A DNA stretch of 64,000 nt from Alteriqipengyuania_B sp035481675 (GTDB lineage: Bacteria > Pseudomonadota > Alphaproteobacteria > Sphingomonadales > Sphingomonadaceae), in contig NZ_JAYJJW010000002.1 in NCBI RefSeq assembly GCF_035481675.1, positions 434,001 through 498,000 of the forward strand, written 5' to 3'. Below, piece by piece: positions 1 to 8,961 of this stretch (positions are counted from its first letter, which is position 1; every line of letters begins with the position of its first letter). The notes beneath the pieces were generated by a model. That model worked only from the letters and a program-made list of their open reading frames with translations, was not told where the DNA came from and ran no database searches. Position numbers and translations under genes: made by a program.

Positions 1-504
1 TTCAACGACGGGGATGTTGAAGGCGGGTTGGCCGCGCTGGCGCTGGGGGAGAAGCACGCCGCCATCGTCGGGGTCGGTCTCGTCCTGTCGGTAGAGCTGG
101 GCAAGGCGCTGTCGACCTTCGCTTCCGGCGACAAGGCGGGTGCACTGGCCCTGCTCGATGCGCTCGAAGCGCGGATGGACAAGCTTTCCATGCAGTATCT
201 CCGCAGCGAAACAGCCTGGGCGCGCTGCATGATGACCTGGGCGGGTGATCCGGTTGCCGCCCGCTCCGCCGCGCTCGACGAGGCCGCGCGGCTTGCCGGG
301 AAGGGTGGGCATCTGGGAGCGCTGCGGCTGGCGACACGCACTGCGAAACTGATTGAGGGCGCGGGGGAGGTGCAACTGGCGCGCGACGTTTTGGTCGAGC
401 GGCTCGAACCGTTCGATGACCCGGCCTGCGAACGCTGGCCGCTGATCGCCGATGCTAGGGCGCAGCTGGCGCAACTGGAAGCCGGAGAGAAACAGGGGGC
501 TTGA
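1..504 (+). CDS. C-terminal part of an unknown helical (TPR-like) protein
   Basis: The frame is open at the left window edge, so only the last 167 residues are visible. A TTG at 28 is not a convincing start. The visible part is Ala/Leu/Arg-rich and helical, with regularly spaced helix pairs. The ending (ARDVLVERLEPF, then DARAQLAQLEA) recalls the alpha-solenoid tail of AAA-ATPase or adenylate-cyclase proteins with TPR tails; that is inference only. Its TGA (502-504) overlaps the ATG of the next gene, so it probably heads or belongs to the operon running to 7604. Function unknown. Confidence 0.6.
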   Translation, partial: FNDGDVEGGLAALALGEKHAAIVGVGLVLSVELGKALSTFASGDKAGALALLDALEARMDKLSMQYLRSETAWARCMMTWAGDPVAARSAALDEAARLAGKGGHLGALRLATRTAKLIEGAGEVQLARDVLVERLEPFDDPACERWPLIADARAQLAQLEAGEKQGA

Positions 505-1724
505 TGGGATCGAAATTGAAGGGGGGACCGGTCGGGGGGCATGTGGCGCCCGGATTCGAAAAGGTGCGCGATGTCTTCGCCCGCCATATCGAAACCGACA
601 CGCTGGGTGCCGCCTGCACGATCTACCACCGCGGCGAATGCGTGGTCGACCTTTATGGCGGGTGGAAGGACAAGACGCGGACCCGGCCGTGGGAGCACGA
701 CACGATCGTGTTGGTCTATTCGGTCAGCAAGGGCCTTTCGGGCGCGGCCTGCGCCGTCGCCGCGTCGAAGGGCCTTTTCTCCTATGACGAGAACGTCGGC
801 GACGTGTGGCCGGAATTCGATGTCTACGGCAAGGGAAAGCTGACCGTGGGGCAGGTCCTGTCCGAACAGTCGGGCGTCGCCGCGCTCGACCTGAAGCTGA
901 ACAACGCGCGAATGGCCGATTCCGAATTCTGCGCGCTGGCGGTGGAGCAGCAGAAGCCCAACTGGAAGCCCGGCCAGTACAGCGGCAACCACCCCTATTC
1001 GCTGAGCTGGCTCGCCTGCGAGCTGATCAGCCGCCGCGATCCCCGCGAACGCCATCTGGAGCGTTTCTTTGCCGAGGAAGTGGCTGCGCCGGTCGGGGCC
1101 GATGCCTTCCTCGGCCTGCCCAAAGACTTCGACCGCGACCGCATCGCGCGGATTGACGGGTTTGGCATGTTCGACCTCGTCTTCCGGCACACCAACATGT
1201 CCTGGGCGCTGGTCACCTCGATGTTCTGGCCATGGTCGCTCAGCTTCCGGGCGCTCAACAACCCGCTGTTCCTGAAAGGCCCGGCGGAGCTGGACGAGGA
1301 ACAGTGGTGGCGGATCGAGCAGGGCGCGGCAGGGGGCATGGCCTCCGCCCCGGCGCTGGCGAAGATCTACAATGTCTTTGCCACCGGCGGCGAAACCTAC
1401 GGCATCACGCAGGAGGTCGCGGACCAGCTGGCGCGCGGGGCGGACCTGCCGCCGGGTGGCTTGTGGGACCCGGTGCTGCACACCGACCTGCATTATTCCT
1501 ACGGCTTCGAGAAACCTTCGGGCGGGTGGGAATTCGCCCGCACACCGTCGGCTTTCGGGACCTTCGCCATCGGCGGGTCGATGGCCTTTGCCGATCCGGA
1601 CGACGAGGTCGCCTATGCCTGGATCACAAACCAGCTCGGCACCTGGCTGCGTGACGATCCGCGTGAGAAAGACGTTCGCGAAGCCTTTTACCAATGCCTG
1701 GTGGAGAATGCCCGATGTCAGTGA
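504..1724 (+). CDS. Serine hydrolase, beta-lactamase (class C/esterase EstB-like) fold
   Basis: 406 residues. The ATG at 504 overlaps the preceding stop (TGATG). The nucleophile motif SVSK (S73-x-x-K76) lies after a hydrophobic strand, as in family VIII esterases and class C beta-lactamase-like hydrolases. A later YSGNHPY segment may supply the Tyr of the active site. No signal peptide is visible, so it is probably cytosolic and more likely an esterase or amidase than a resistance beta-lactamase. It overlaps the metallophosphoesterase gene by 10 bp and belongs to an operon with a GMC oxidoreductase/hydrolase fusion and a MaoC protein, which suggests lipid or sterol-like substrates. Substrate unknown. 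Confidence 0.85.
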   Translation: MGSKLKGGPVGGHVAPGFEKVRDVFARHIETDTLGAACTIYHRGECVVDLYGGWKDKTRTRPWEHDTIVLVYSVSKGLSGAACAVAASKGLFSYDENVGDVWPEFDVYGKGKLTVGQVLSEQSGVAALDLKLNNARMADSEFCALAVEQQKPNWKPGQYSGNHPYSLSWLACELISRRDPRERHLERFFAEEVAAPVGADAFLGLPKDFDRDRIARIDGFGMFDLVFRHTNMSWALVTSMFWPWSLSFRALNNPLFLKGPAELDEEQWWRIEQGAAGGMASAPALAKIYNVFATGGETYGITQEVADQLARGADLPPGGLWDPVLHTDLHYSYGFEKPSGGWEFARTPSAFGTFAIGGSMAFADPDDEVAYAWITNQLGTWLRDDPREKDVREAFYQCLVENARCQ

Positions 1725-3235
1725 AATACCTGGTCATGTCCGACCTCCACTTGGGCGCGAAGGAAAGCCTGCTGACCCACGCGGACGAGGAGGGCAATAT
1801 CCTGCCCGACCCCAGCCCGACGCTGGCCGCGTTCGGCAAGGCGATGCGCGCCACCTTCGAAGCGATGGAGATCGACGAGGGCGGGGTGCAGCTGGTGCTG
1901 CTGGGCGATGTGCTCGACCTCGGCCTCAGCCCGTTTGGCAAGGTGTCGCACAGTTTCCTGCAATTCCTGGACGTGCTGCAGCCGGAAGGCGCGGCGAAGG
2001 TGTTCGCCCCGGACATCGTCTACATCCCCGGCAATCACGACCACCACATGTGGCGCATGACGCAGGACCAGCAGTTCGTTACGGAGCTGGAGCGCAGCGG
2101 CCATGCCAATGCGGGCGATCCCAAGCAGCGGATGGACGATGACGACAGCATCCACCGCGACATCCTCCACACCACCCGCCTGACCGCCTATCCCGACTTG
2201 CCGTGCCGGATGCTGTGTGCGCTGATGCAGCGCCACGCCTATTTCCGCGAAGGCAGGTCGCGCATCGCCTATCCCAACTGGGCAATCGTGTCGGACGACG
2301 GCAACCGCGCGGTGGCGATGCACCACGGGCACTACATCGATTCCATGTACCGTTCCCTGTCCAACCTGCGCGGGTGGCTGACGGGGGACAAGATGCGGCC
2401 CGACACGATGCTGGAGCTGGAACAGCAGAACGGCCCGTGGATCGATTTCCTGTGGTCGGACCTCGGCAGCGCTGGGCTGATCGGGGCGGGCGCGGACACG
2501 CTGTACGAAACCCTGCTCGATGCAGGCGCGTCGCACGCGTTTGCGCAAACGATGGCGCGGCGGATCACCGATGCGCTGCGCGCGAAAACCGGCATCCAGC
2601 CGACGACCGAGCTCAAGTTCGGCGTGACGGTGAAAGAGATGGTCCAGGCCGCGGTGGACCTTACCGCGGGGCGAGGCGCGGAACAGCAGCGCGACGGATA
2701 TCGCAGCGTCATGACGCCGAGCGAGGTGGACGACCTGAGGTGGTACATCGGCACCCCGCTCGCCAACCAGTTCGCAGCCTCTCCCACCGGCATCGTGCCC
2801 GACGGGCTGAGCTTCATCTTCGGCCACACGCACAAGCCGTTCCAGGACCAGCTGGCGATCGACCGCTACGCCCACCCCGTCAGCGTGTTCAACACCGGCG
2901 GCTGGGTTCTGGACCAGCCCACGCTGATGCCGGCGCAGGGGACCGCGGCGATATTGATCGACGACGATCTCAACGTCACGTCGCTGAGGCTGCTGAACGA
3001 TGTGATCAATGATACGCTGGTGCCGATCCACGCCGCGCAAGCGGGCGGACGCGGGCCGCGCGGCGCGATCCTGCAGGCGGCCGCGGCCAAGGCCGTTGCG
3101 GCGACCGCGCCGGCATGGGCCGAGTTTTCCGACGCCGCCCGCGCCCGGATCGAGAAACTGGCGGAAGAGCGCGTCAGCCACTTCATGGACGAGGAAGACG
3201 CGCGCAGCGTCGATGCACTGGAGGCCCTGTCATGA
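1715..3235 (+). CDS. Calcineurin-like metallophosphoesterase
   Basis: 506 residues. The ATG at 1715 is preceded by GGAGAA and begins MSVKYLVMSDLHLG. An ATG at 1694 is also in frame but lacks a ribosome site. The two-metal phosphoesterase motifs appear in order: D10-x-H12 (SDLHLG), GDVLDLG, GNHDHH, HGHY and GHTHKP. A long insert between the GNHD and GHTH motifs makes it larger than ordinary family members. Start and stop overlap both neighbours, so it is translationally coupled to the serine hydrolase and the oxidoreductase fusion. The substrate cannot be told from sequence. Confidence 0.9.
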   Translation: MSVKYLVMSDLHLGAKESLLTHADEEGNILPDPSPTLAAFGKAMRATFEAMEIDEGGVQLVLLGDVLDLGLSPFGKVSHSFLQFLDVLQPEGAAKVFAPDIVYIPGNHDHHMWRMTQDQQFVTELERSGHANAGDPKQRMDDDDSIHRDILHTTRLTAYPDLPCRMLCALMQRHAYFREGRSRIAYPNWAIVSDDGNRAVAMHHGHYIDSMYRSLSNLRGWLTGDKMRPDTMLELEQQNGPWIDFLWSDLGSAGLIGAGADTLYETLLDAGASHAFAQTMARRITDALRAKTGIQPTTELKFGVTVKEMVQAAVDLTAGRGAEQQRDGYRSVMTPSEVDDLRWYIGTPLANQFAASPTGIVPDGLSFIFGHTHKPFQDQLAIDRYAHPVSVFNTGGWVLDQPTLMPAQGTAAILIDDDLNVTSLRLLNDVINDTLVPIHAAQAGGRGPRGAILQAAAAKAVAATAPAWAEFSDAARARIEKLAEERVSHFMDEEDARSVDALEALS

Positions 3236-6200
3236 GCGGCACTGCGAATATTGGCCATCCCTCGACGGCGCAGGCGCGGATCGCGCGCAGCCTCGACCTG
3301 ATCGGGGACCATTACACGGTGGTGGTCGTTGGATCGGGTTACGGCGCAGGGGTAGCGGCATCGCGGATTGCGCGCGCCGGGCAGGACGTGTGCTTGCTGG
3401 AACGCGGGCGCGAGATGCTGCCCGGCGAATACCCCGACAAGCTGGCCGATGCGCGAGGGGCGATGCAGGCCAACACCTCGCGCGGGATCATCGGCGAGCC
3501 GGACGCCATGTTCGACCTGCATGTGAACGAGGACATGTGGGCGCTGGTCGGCTGCGGGCTCGGCGGGACTTCGCTGATCAACGCCAACGTCGCGCTGGAA
3601 ATGGACCGGCGGCTTCTCGAGCTGGAGCACTGGCCGCAAGCCTTCCGCAGCAATCCGCACTTGCTGGACACCTATTACAAGCGCGCCCGCACGATGTTGT
3701 CGGCAACGCCCTATCCGGACCACTATCCCGAACTCGGCAAGCTGAAGGCGCTGGAAGAGGCGGCCGATAAGCTGGGGCAGAAATACTACCGTCCGCCGAT
3801 CAACGTGACGTTCGAGGACAAGACCAACGCGTTCGGCGTGCCGCAGCCTTCCTGCACCAATTGCGGCGATTGCTGCAGCGGCTGCAATGTCGGCGCGAAG
3901 AACACTACGCTGATGAATTACCTGCCCGATGCGCACAACCACGGCGCGCAGATATTCACGCAGGCGCGCGTCACCCACCTTGAACGCGACGGGGACAAGT
4001 GGCGGGTGCATTTCGAGCCCAACGGCAGCGATGCACCGGGCGAGCCCGGCAGCGTGACGGCGGATCACGTGTTTCTCGGCGCCGGCAGCCTGGGTTCGAG
4101 CGAAATACTGCTGCGCAGCAAGGCGAAGGGGCTGCCCCTGTCCGACCGGCTCGGCAGCCGCTTTTCCGGCAATGGCGACGCGCTGGGATTTTCCTACGAC
4201 AGCTATTGGAAAACCACGAAGCAGCACGTCACGACCGGCGGCAAGACGGCCGACAAGGTGGTGGGCGAGCCGATCTATTCCATCGGCATCGGCGCGAACG
4301 ACGTGCCGAAGGAGAAATACCCCGGCCCCTGTATCGCAGGAGTGATCGACATTCGCGACGTCGACAATGCGGAGCAGGGGCTGGTCATCGAGGAAGGCGT
4401 GCCGCCGGGCATCGTCTCCACCCTGCTGCCGCCCGCCTTCTTCTTTGCGGAAGCCTATGCCGGCAGCTTCACGCGCTTCGGCTTCGACCAGATCGAACCG
4501 CGCCTGCTGGATGCGAAGGCGATGGGGGAGGGCTTCCAGAAGGACCCCGGCAACATCGGCAACTGGGCTTATGAAGGGCCGATGTCGCGGATGCAGACCT
4601 ATCTCATCATGAGCGTGGACGATGCCGGGGGCAAGCTGACGCTGGTCGGCGACCGGCTTACGATCGACTGGCCGGGGGCCGGCGCTCTGGAAACGATGGA
4701 GCGCGACAGCCGCTGGATGGAACTGGCCGCCGATGCGATCTCGGGCCAGTATTTTCCCGATCCCTTGTGGACTGAGCCGCTGGGCAAGAACCTCATCACC
4801 GTCCACCCTGTCGGCGGGTGCGGAATGGCGGACGATGCCGCCGACGGCGTGGTCGACGATGGCTGCCGCGTCTTTTCCGGCACGACGGGCGCGGATGTCC
4901 ATCCGGGCCTCTACGTCTGCGACGGCGCGGCGATGCCGGGCGCTGTCGGGGTGAACCCGCTGCTGACGATCACCGCCGTGGCCGAGCGGGCCGTGGAGCT
5001 TGTCGCCGCGCGCGAAGGCTGGACGATCGACGAAGCGATGCGCGAAGAAGGCACCCTGCCGCCCGCGCCGCAGCATGGCGCCGGCAAGGCGGAAGACCTG
5101 CCCGACAGCAAGAAGCACTATATTCCCACCTTTGCCGACAAGATCGAACAATGGGTCGGCAGCCATCTCGTCAATCCGGTGGCGCGGGATATCGCGCGCA
5201 TCGCGCACCTGTTTGAGGAAGGGCTGATCGATGCCGCCAAGGATGCGGTGAAATCGCTGGTCAAGCACCATCCCGACCTGTTGAGCCCGCAGTTCCAGTT
5301 CACCGAACGGATGCACGGCTTCGTCAGCACCGAGGGGATCGGCAACGATGCACCGGCGATCGAGCGAATCTCCGACAATTTCACCAATGCCGAGGCATGG
5401 GGGAAGGCCGACGGCCAGCCGTGCAGTTTCGAACTGACCGTCCACACGGAAGACCTCAACGACATGGTCAGCCGCCCCGGCCACGCAGCAACGCTGACCG
5501 GGACCGTGACCTGCCCGTCGATCACCGCCGATCCGATGGAGGTCGAAAGCGGGACGTTCCACCTGCTGACGGTGGATGAGGACAAGTCCGAAGGCTGGCT
5601 GATGACGTACGACATGGTCCTCGCCGGGCCGGACGGTCCGTTGAAGTTCCACGGCTTCAAGGTGCTGGAACAGCGGCAGGGTTCCGACCCGTGGACCGAC
5701 CTCACCAAGTTGTTCGTCACCATCCATGACGGGGCAGACGGCTCCGGCGATTTGCGCGCGCAGGGTATCCTGCGGCTGAATGCGGAAGACCTGATGTGGC
5801 AGGCCAGCACGATGCGGCTGGACCTGCAGAAGGGCCTGGTGGGCTGGCTGATCGGCAAGGTGCCAAAGGCCCGCGTGGCCATCGCCGAATATTTCGCCGC
5901 GACCTTTGCCGCCTTCTTCGGCATGACGACGTTCCAGGCCTATGGCGGGATGCTGGCGACGCTGAAGGACTTCCCCCAGTCGGAGGCGAAGGCGAAGGGG
6001 CTGGACGAGCCGAAGACGTCGCCGTCGCTGAAGCGGTACGAGCCGCGCAGCCATATCGTGCCGACGGCCGACGGGGTGACCATCGGCCTCACCAATTACC
6101 ACGGAGGCACGAAAGGCCCTGTGGTGCTGGCGCCCGGATTTTCGGTAAGGGCTTGGTCCTTCGCCGCGGCAACGGTGCCGGACAACCTGGTCGAGCAATT

Positions 6201-7077
6201 GTGCGCGGCCGGGTACGACGTGTGGCTGTTAGATTACCGCGCCAGCGCGGATTCGGGCAATTCGCGGACCCATCCGCCGGCCTTCACGATCGACGATATC
6301 GCATCGAAGGACTGGCCCGCGGCGGTCGATTTCATCCGCCGCTATACCGGCGCGAAGGACCTGCAGGCGATGGCGCACTGCGTGGGTTCGATGAGCCTGC
6401 TGATGGGCCTCGCCAAGGGATGGGTGCCGGGCTTCCGCCAGGTCCTGTCCTCCCAGCTCACCCTCCATCCGGTTACCGACTGGCTCAACTACCTCAAGTC
6501 CGATCTCGGCATGTCGCTGCTGATGGGGCGCATCTCGCAACTGGACGGCGTGTTCGATTTCACGCCCAATGCGGAGGATGACACGAGCAACGAGATCGAC
6601 GCGGTCGCCTTCCAGCTGCCCGTGCCGGAAGGGCAGGCTTGCAAGAACCCGACCTGCCGGCGCGTGTTCGGGGTCTATGGCCCCAGTTACGATCACGGCC
6701 AGCTTGGTCACGACACGCACGTCGCGCTGGCGAGCATGTTCAGCCGCATCTCGCTCGCCCCCTTTGCCCAGTTGCAGGACATCATGCGGGATGGGCGGGT
6801 GGTCGATGCGGAAGGGGAGGACACCTACCTGACGCAGGACAACGCGCGGCGGATGATCCTGCCGATCACCTTCCTGGCGGGATCGACCAACCAGATCTTC
6901 TATCCCGAATCCGGGCAGCGGACGATGTCGTGGCTGAAGCGGCACAATCCCGACCACGCCGGGCTGTACAAGCAGATCCTGTTTCCGGGCTATGCCCACA
7001 TGGACCTGTTCATCGGGCGCAACGCGGGGCGCGACGTCGCGCCGCAGATCGTGGCCGAGCTCGATCGCTACAACTGA
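3232..7077 (+). CDS. GMC oxidoreductase fused to an alpha/beta hydrolase domain
   Basis: 1281 residues; the ATG overlaps the previous stop as ATGA. The N-terminal half is a cholesterol-oxidase-like GMC flavoprotein: the FAD loop VVVGSGYGAG lies near residue 30, a Cys-rich cluster CTNCGDCCSGC at 208-218 could hold an iron-sulfur centre, and HPVGGCGM plus VNPLLTI mark the C-terminal GMC region. The segment around residues 700-900 resembles a linker/lipid-handling region. The C-terminal part (from about 940) is an alpha/beta hydrolase whose nucleophile elbow reads AHCVG, putting Cys1050 in the nucleophile place, with His1256 as likely base and Asn1220 where an Asp is usual. It could oxidise a sterol or alcohol and then act on an ester or thioester. 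Substrate unknown. Confidence 0.88.
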   Translation: MSGTANIGHPSTAQARIARSLDLIGDHYTVVVVGSGYGAGVAASRIARAGQDVCLLERGREMLPGEYPDKLADARGAMQANTSRGIIGEPDAMFDLHVNEDMWALVGCGLGGTSLINANVALEMDRRLLELEHWPQAFRSNPHLLDTYYKRARTMLSATPYPDHYPELGKLKALEEAADKLGQKYYRPPINVTFEDKTNAFGVPQPSCTNCGDCCSGCNVGAKNTTLMNYLPDAHNHGAQIFTQARVTHLERDGDKWRVHFEPNGSDAPGEPGSVTADHVFLGAGSLGSSEILLRSKAKGLPLSDRLGSRFSGNGDALGFSYDSYWKTTKQHVTTGGKTADKVVGEPIYSIGIGANDVPKEKYPGPCIAGVIDIRDVDNAEQGLVIEEGVPPGIVSTLLPPAFFFAEAYAGSFTRFGFDQIEPRLLDAKAMGEGFQKDPGNIGNWAYEGPMSRMQTYLIMSVDDAGGKLTLVGDRLTIDWPGAGALETMERDSRWMELAADAISGQYFPDPLWTEPLGKNLITVHPVGGCGMADDAADGVVDDGCRVFSGTTGADVHPGLYVCDGAAMPGAVGVNPLLTITAVAERAVELVAAREGWTIDEAMREEGTLPPAPQHGAGKAEDLPDSKKHYIPTFADKIEQWVGSHLVNPVARDIARIAHLFEEGLIDAAKDAVKSLVKHHPDLLSPQFQFTERMHGFVSTEGIGNDAPAIERISDNFTNAEAWGKADGQPCSFELTVHTEDLNDMVSRPGHAATLTGTVTCPSITADPMEVESGTFHLLTVDEDKSEGWLMTYDMVLAGPDGPLKFHGFKVLEQRQGSDPWTDLTKLFVTIHDGADGSGDLRAQGILRLNAEDLMWQASTMRLDLQKGLVGWLIGKVPKARVAIAEYFAATFAAFFGMTTFQAYGGMLATLKDFPQSEAKAKGLDEPKTSPSLKRYEPRSHIVPTADGVTIGLTNYHGGTKGPVVLAPGFSVRAWSFAAATVPDNLVEQLCAAGYDVWLLDYRASADSGNSRTHPPAFTIDDIASKDWPAAVDFIRRYTGAKDLQAMAHCVGSMSLLMGLAKGWVPGFRQVLSSQLTLHPVTDWLNYLKSDLGMSLLMGRISQLDGVFDFTPNAEDDTSNEIDAVAFQLPVPEGQACKNPTCRRVFGVYGPSYDHGQLGHDTHVALASMFSRISLAPFAQLQDIMRDGRVVDAEGEDTYLTQDNARRMILPITFLAGSTNQIFYPESGQRTMSWLKRHNPDHAGLYKQILFPGYAHMDLFIGRNAGRDVAPQIVAELDRYN

Positions 7078-7145
7078 CCTTGCGCCGGCACCGGCCACGC
7101 GGCAGGGCGGGCCCAGTCAGGTGGAAGCGATGACAGGAGGAAGCG

Positions 7146-7604
7146 ATGGCAGGCAAGTGGTTCGACGAGCTGGAGGTGGGGCAGGTCTTCCGTCACGATA
7201 TCCGGCGCACGGTGACGGAAACGGACAATGTCCTGTTCACCACCATGACTCATAACCCGGCCCAGCTGCACCTCGATGCGGAATACATGAAGGGCACGGA
7301 TTACGGCCAGGTGCTGGTCAATTCGTGCTTCACTCTGTCGCTGATGGTCGGCGTTTCGGTGGGCGACACCACGCTCGGCACCGCGGTCGCCAACCTTGGC
7401 TGGGACGAGGTGCGCTTCCCCGCGCCAGTCTTCGTCGGCGATACGCTGCGGATCGAAACCGAGGTGGTGGAGTTGCGCGAAAGCAAGAGCCGCCCGAACG
7501 CAGGGATCGTCACCTTCGCCCACCGCGCCTACAACCAGCGCGATGAACTGGTCGGCAGCTGCAAGCGCGCGGGCCTGCAAATGAAGCGCCCGGCCGACGC
7601 TTGA
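7146..7604 (+). CDS. MaoC-like hot-dog dehydratase
   Basis: 152 residues. A strong Shine-Dalgarno (CAGGAGG) lies before the ATG at 7146, 68 bp after the GMC/hydrolase gene. The N-terminal part carries the hydratase-2/MaoC pattern with Asp and His in NPAQLHLD and a following GQVLVNSCF turn. It ends in a typical FPAPVFVGDTLR strand pair. Family members hydrate enoyl-CoA thioesters. Its place at the end of the operon suggests the pathway handles acyl thioesters. The exact substrate is not predictable. Confidence 0.85.
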   Translation: MAGKWFDELEVGQVFRHDIRRTVTETDNVLFTTMTHNPAQLHLDAEYMKGTDYGQVLVNSCFTLSLMVGVSVGDTTLGTAVANLGWDEVRFPAPVFVGDTLRIETEVVELRESKSRPNAGIVTFAHRAYNQRDELVGSCKRAGLQMKRPADA

Positions 7605-7653
7605 CCCGCTTGACCGCCAGCCCCGCTCACGGCAAAGCGCAGCCCGGCCTTTC

Positions 7654-7727
7654 GCGGGTGTAGCTCAATGGTAGAGCAGAAGCTTCCCAAGCTTAAGACG
7701 AGGGTTCGATTCCCTTCACCCGCTCCA
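7654..7727 (+). tRNA. tRNA-Gly(CCC)
   Basis: Complete 74-nt cloverleaf with encoded CCA. Acceptor stem GCGGGTG pairs with CACCCGC, the D stem is GCTC/GAGC, the anticodon loop TTCCCAA gives anticodon CCC, and the T arm has loop TTCGATT. The outermost anticodon-stem pair (G27-A43) is a mismatch. It reads glycine codon GGG. Confidence 0.96.
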
Positions 7728-7768
7728 TTTTTGTGCGCTACCGCTTCGCTGCTTGAGCGCGGGCGGTG

Positions 7769-8329
7769 ATGCCGACCCTGTTCCTCGCCTTTCTCGCCGC
7801 TGCGCTCGCTTCGATGGGCGCGCGCGACCAGTTGCTGGTGGCACGGCTGCGCGAGGCGCTGGGCGCGAATGCCGGATTACTGGTCATCGGTTGGGCCGTG
7901 GCCATCGCCTTCGCTGCGCTGGCCGCATGGGCGGGGGCGCTGATGGGCCAGACGCTGTTTCCGGCGGCCAAGCAGATGCTGCTCGGCATCGCCCTCGTCT
8001 TCAGCGCAGTGGAACTGTGCTGGCCGCGCAAGGACACGGCGCCTGCCGAACCGACCCGCTCGCTGGGCGCGATCGCCATCGTCCTGTCCGGCTATGCGCT
8101 GACCGACGCGGCGCGGTTCCTCGTCTTCGCGGTCGCCGTGGGGGCCGCCATGCCCGCGCTTGCCGCCATCGGCGGGGCGCTGGGATCGGGCGCGGCGCTG
8201 ACGCTCGGCTGGATGCTGGGGGCCGAGCTTGCCGGATGGCGCTGGCTGAGAGCCATGCGCCTCGTCATCGGCGTGCTCCTTGGCATCACGGGGCTGTTCC
8301 TCGCGCTCGCCGCGCGCGGCATCGTCTGA
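7769..8329 (+). CDS. Six-helix membrane protein, GDT1/TMEM165-like
   Basis: 186 residues, nearly all hydrophobic, with about six transmembrane segments in two similar halves. Each half contains a short polar stretch after the first helix (SMGARDQ in the first, LTDAARF in the second), which resembles degenerate E-x-G-D-(K/R)-(T/S) signatures of UPF0016/GDT1 cation transporters. The true acidic signature is missing, so transport of Mn/Ca is doubtful. Start chosen at the ATG of a GTG-ATG pair (7766-7771). It stands alone between the tRNA and dps. Confidence 0.6.
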   Translation: MPTLFLAFLAAALASMGARDQLLVARLREALGANAGLLVIGWAVAIAFAALAAWAGALMGQTLFPAAKQMLLGIALVFSAVELCWPRKDTAPAEPTRSLGAIAIVLSGYALTDAARFLVFAVAVGAAMPALAAIGGALGSGAALTLGWMLGAELAGWRWLRAMRLVIGVLLGITGLFLALAARGIV

Positions 8330-8365
8330 CCGATCACTCTCATCGAAACTCTCGCGCGAAATCGC

Positions 8366-8391
8366 GGAAACCCCCGGCCGCCAAGGCCGTT
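8366..8391 (+). promoter_or_regulatory. EcfG-like general stress promoter of dps
   Basis: GGAAA, 17 nt, CGTT. This matches the alphaproteobacterial EcfG consensus GGAAC-N16/17-CGTT with one mismatch. It lies about 35 bp upstream of the dps start, which is a known general-stress target class. Confidence 0.55.
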
Positions 8392-8426
8392 AGGCAGGCA
8401 GACAACGAGAAAATAAGGGGCTTCCC

Positions 8427-8888
8427 ATGAGCAACACAGACAATTCCAAGACCGCGCTGATCGACGGACTGAACGGCCTCCTCGCCGATCACCTCGCGCT
8501 CTACTGGAAGACCAAGAATTTCCACTGGCACATCGTCGGCCCGCGCTTTCGCGACCTTCACCTGCTGTTCGACGAGCAGGCCATCGAAATCCGCGACCAG
8601 ATCGACGCGATTGCGGAGCGGGTGCGCAAGCAGGATGCTAAGACGCTGACCTCCATCGCTTCGGTCGCCAAGCAAACCAAGATCGTGGACCAGGACGACA
8701 CCACCCTGTCGCCCGACGCGATGCTGCAGGAACTGCATGACGACAACGCCGGCATGGTGAAGCGCCTGAAGGAGCTGAAGACCCATGCCGAGGCGGCCGG
8801 CGACAACGCAACCGACGGGCTGATCGACGACTGGACCGACATGGCCGAAGAACGGGTCTGGTTCCTGAAGTCGCAACTGGGCGGCTGA
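8427..8888 (+). CDS. dps: Dps family ferritin-like DNA-protection protein
   Basis: 153 residues, the usual length. The intersubunit ferroxidase ligands are all present with the spacing of E. coli Dps: H33, H45, D49, D60 and E64. Such proteins assemble into dodecamers that oxidise Fe(II) with peroxide and shield DNA in stress or starvation. The ATG has AAGGGG upstream. An EcfG-like promoter precedes it, which fits stress control. Confidence 0.95.
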   Translation: MSNTDNSKTALIDGLNGLLADHLALYWKTKNFHWHIVGPRFRDLHLLFDEQAIEIRDQIDAIAERVRKQDAKTLTSIASVAKQTKIVDQDDTTLSPDAMLQELHDDNAGMVKRLKELKTHAEAAGDNATDGLIDDWTDMAEERVWFLKSQLGG

Positions 8889-8961
8889 CCCCACCCCTGC
8901 AACGCAATTCATCGGGCCGCGGTGCTTCCACAGCATCGCGGCCCTTTGCTATGGAGCATCC

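Noticed and set aside
2866..6198. Very long minus-strand open frame opposite the phosphoesterase and GMC genes
   Set aside because: It is an antisense frame of high-GC genes: Arg/His/Gly-rich, no motifs, while the plus strand carries complete family motifs.
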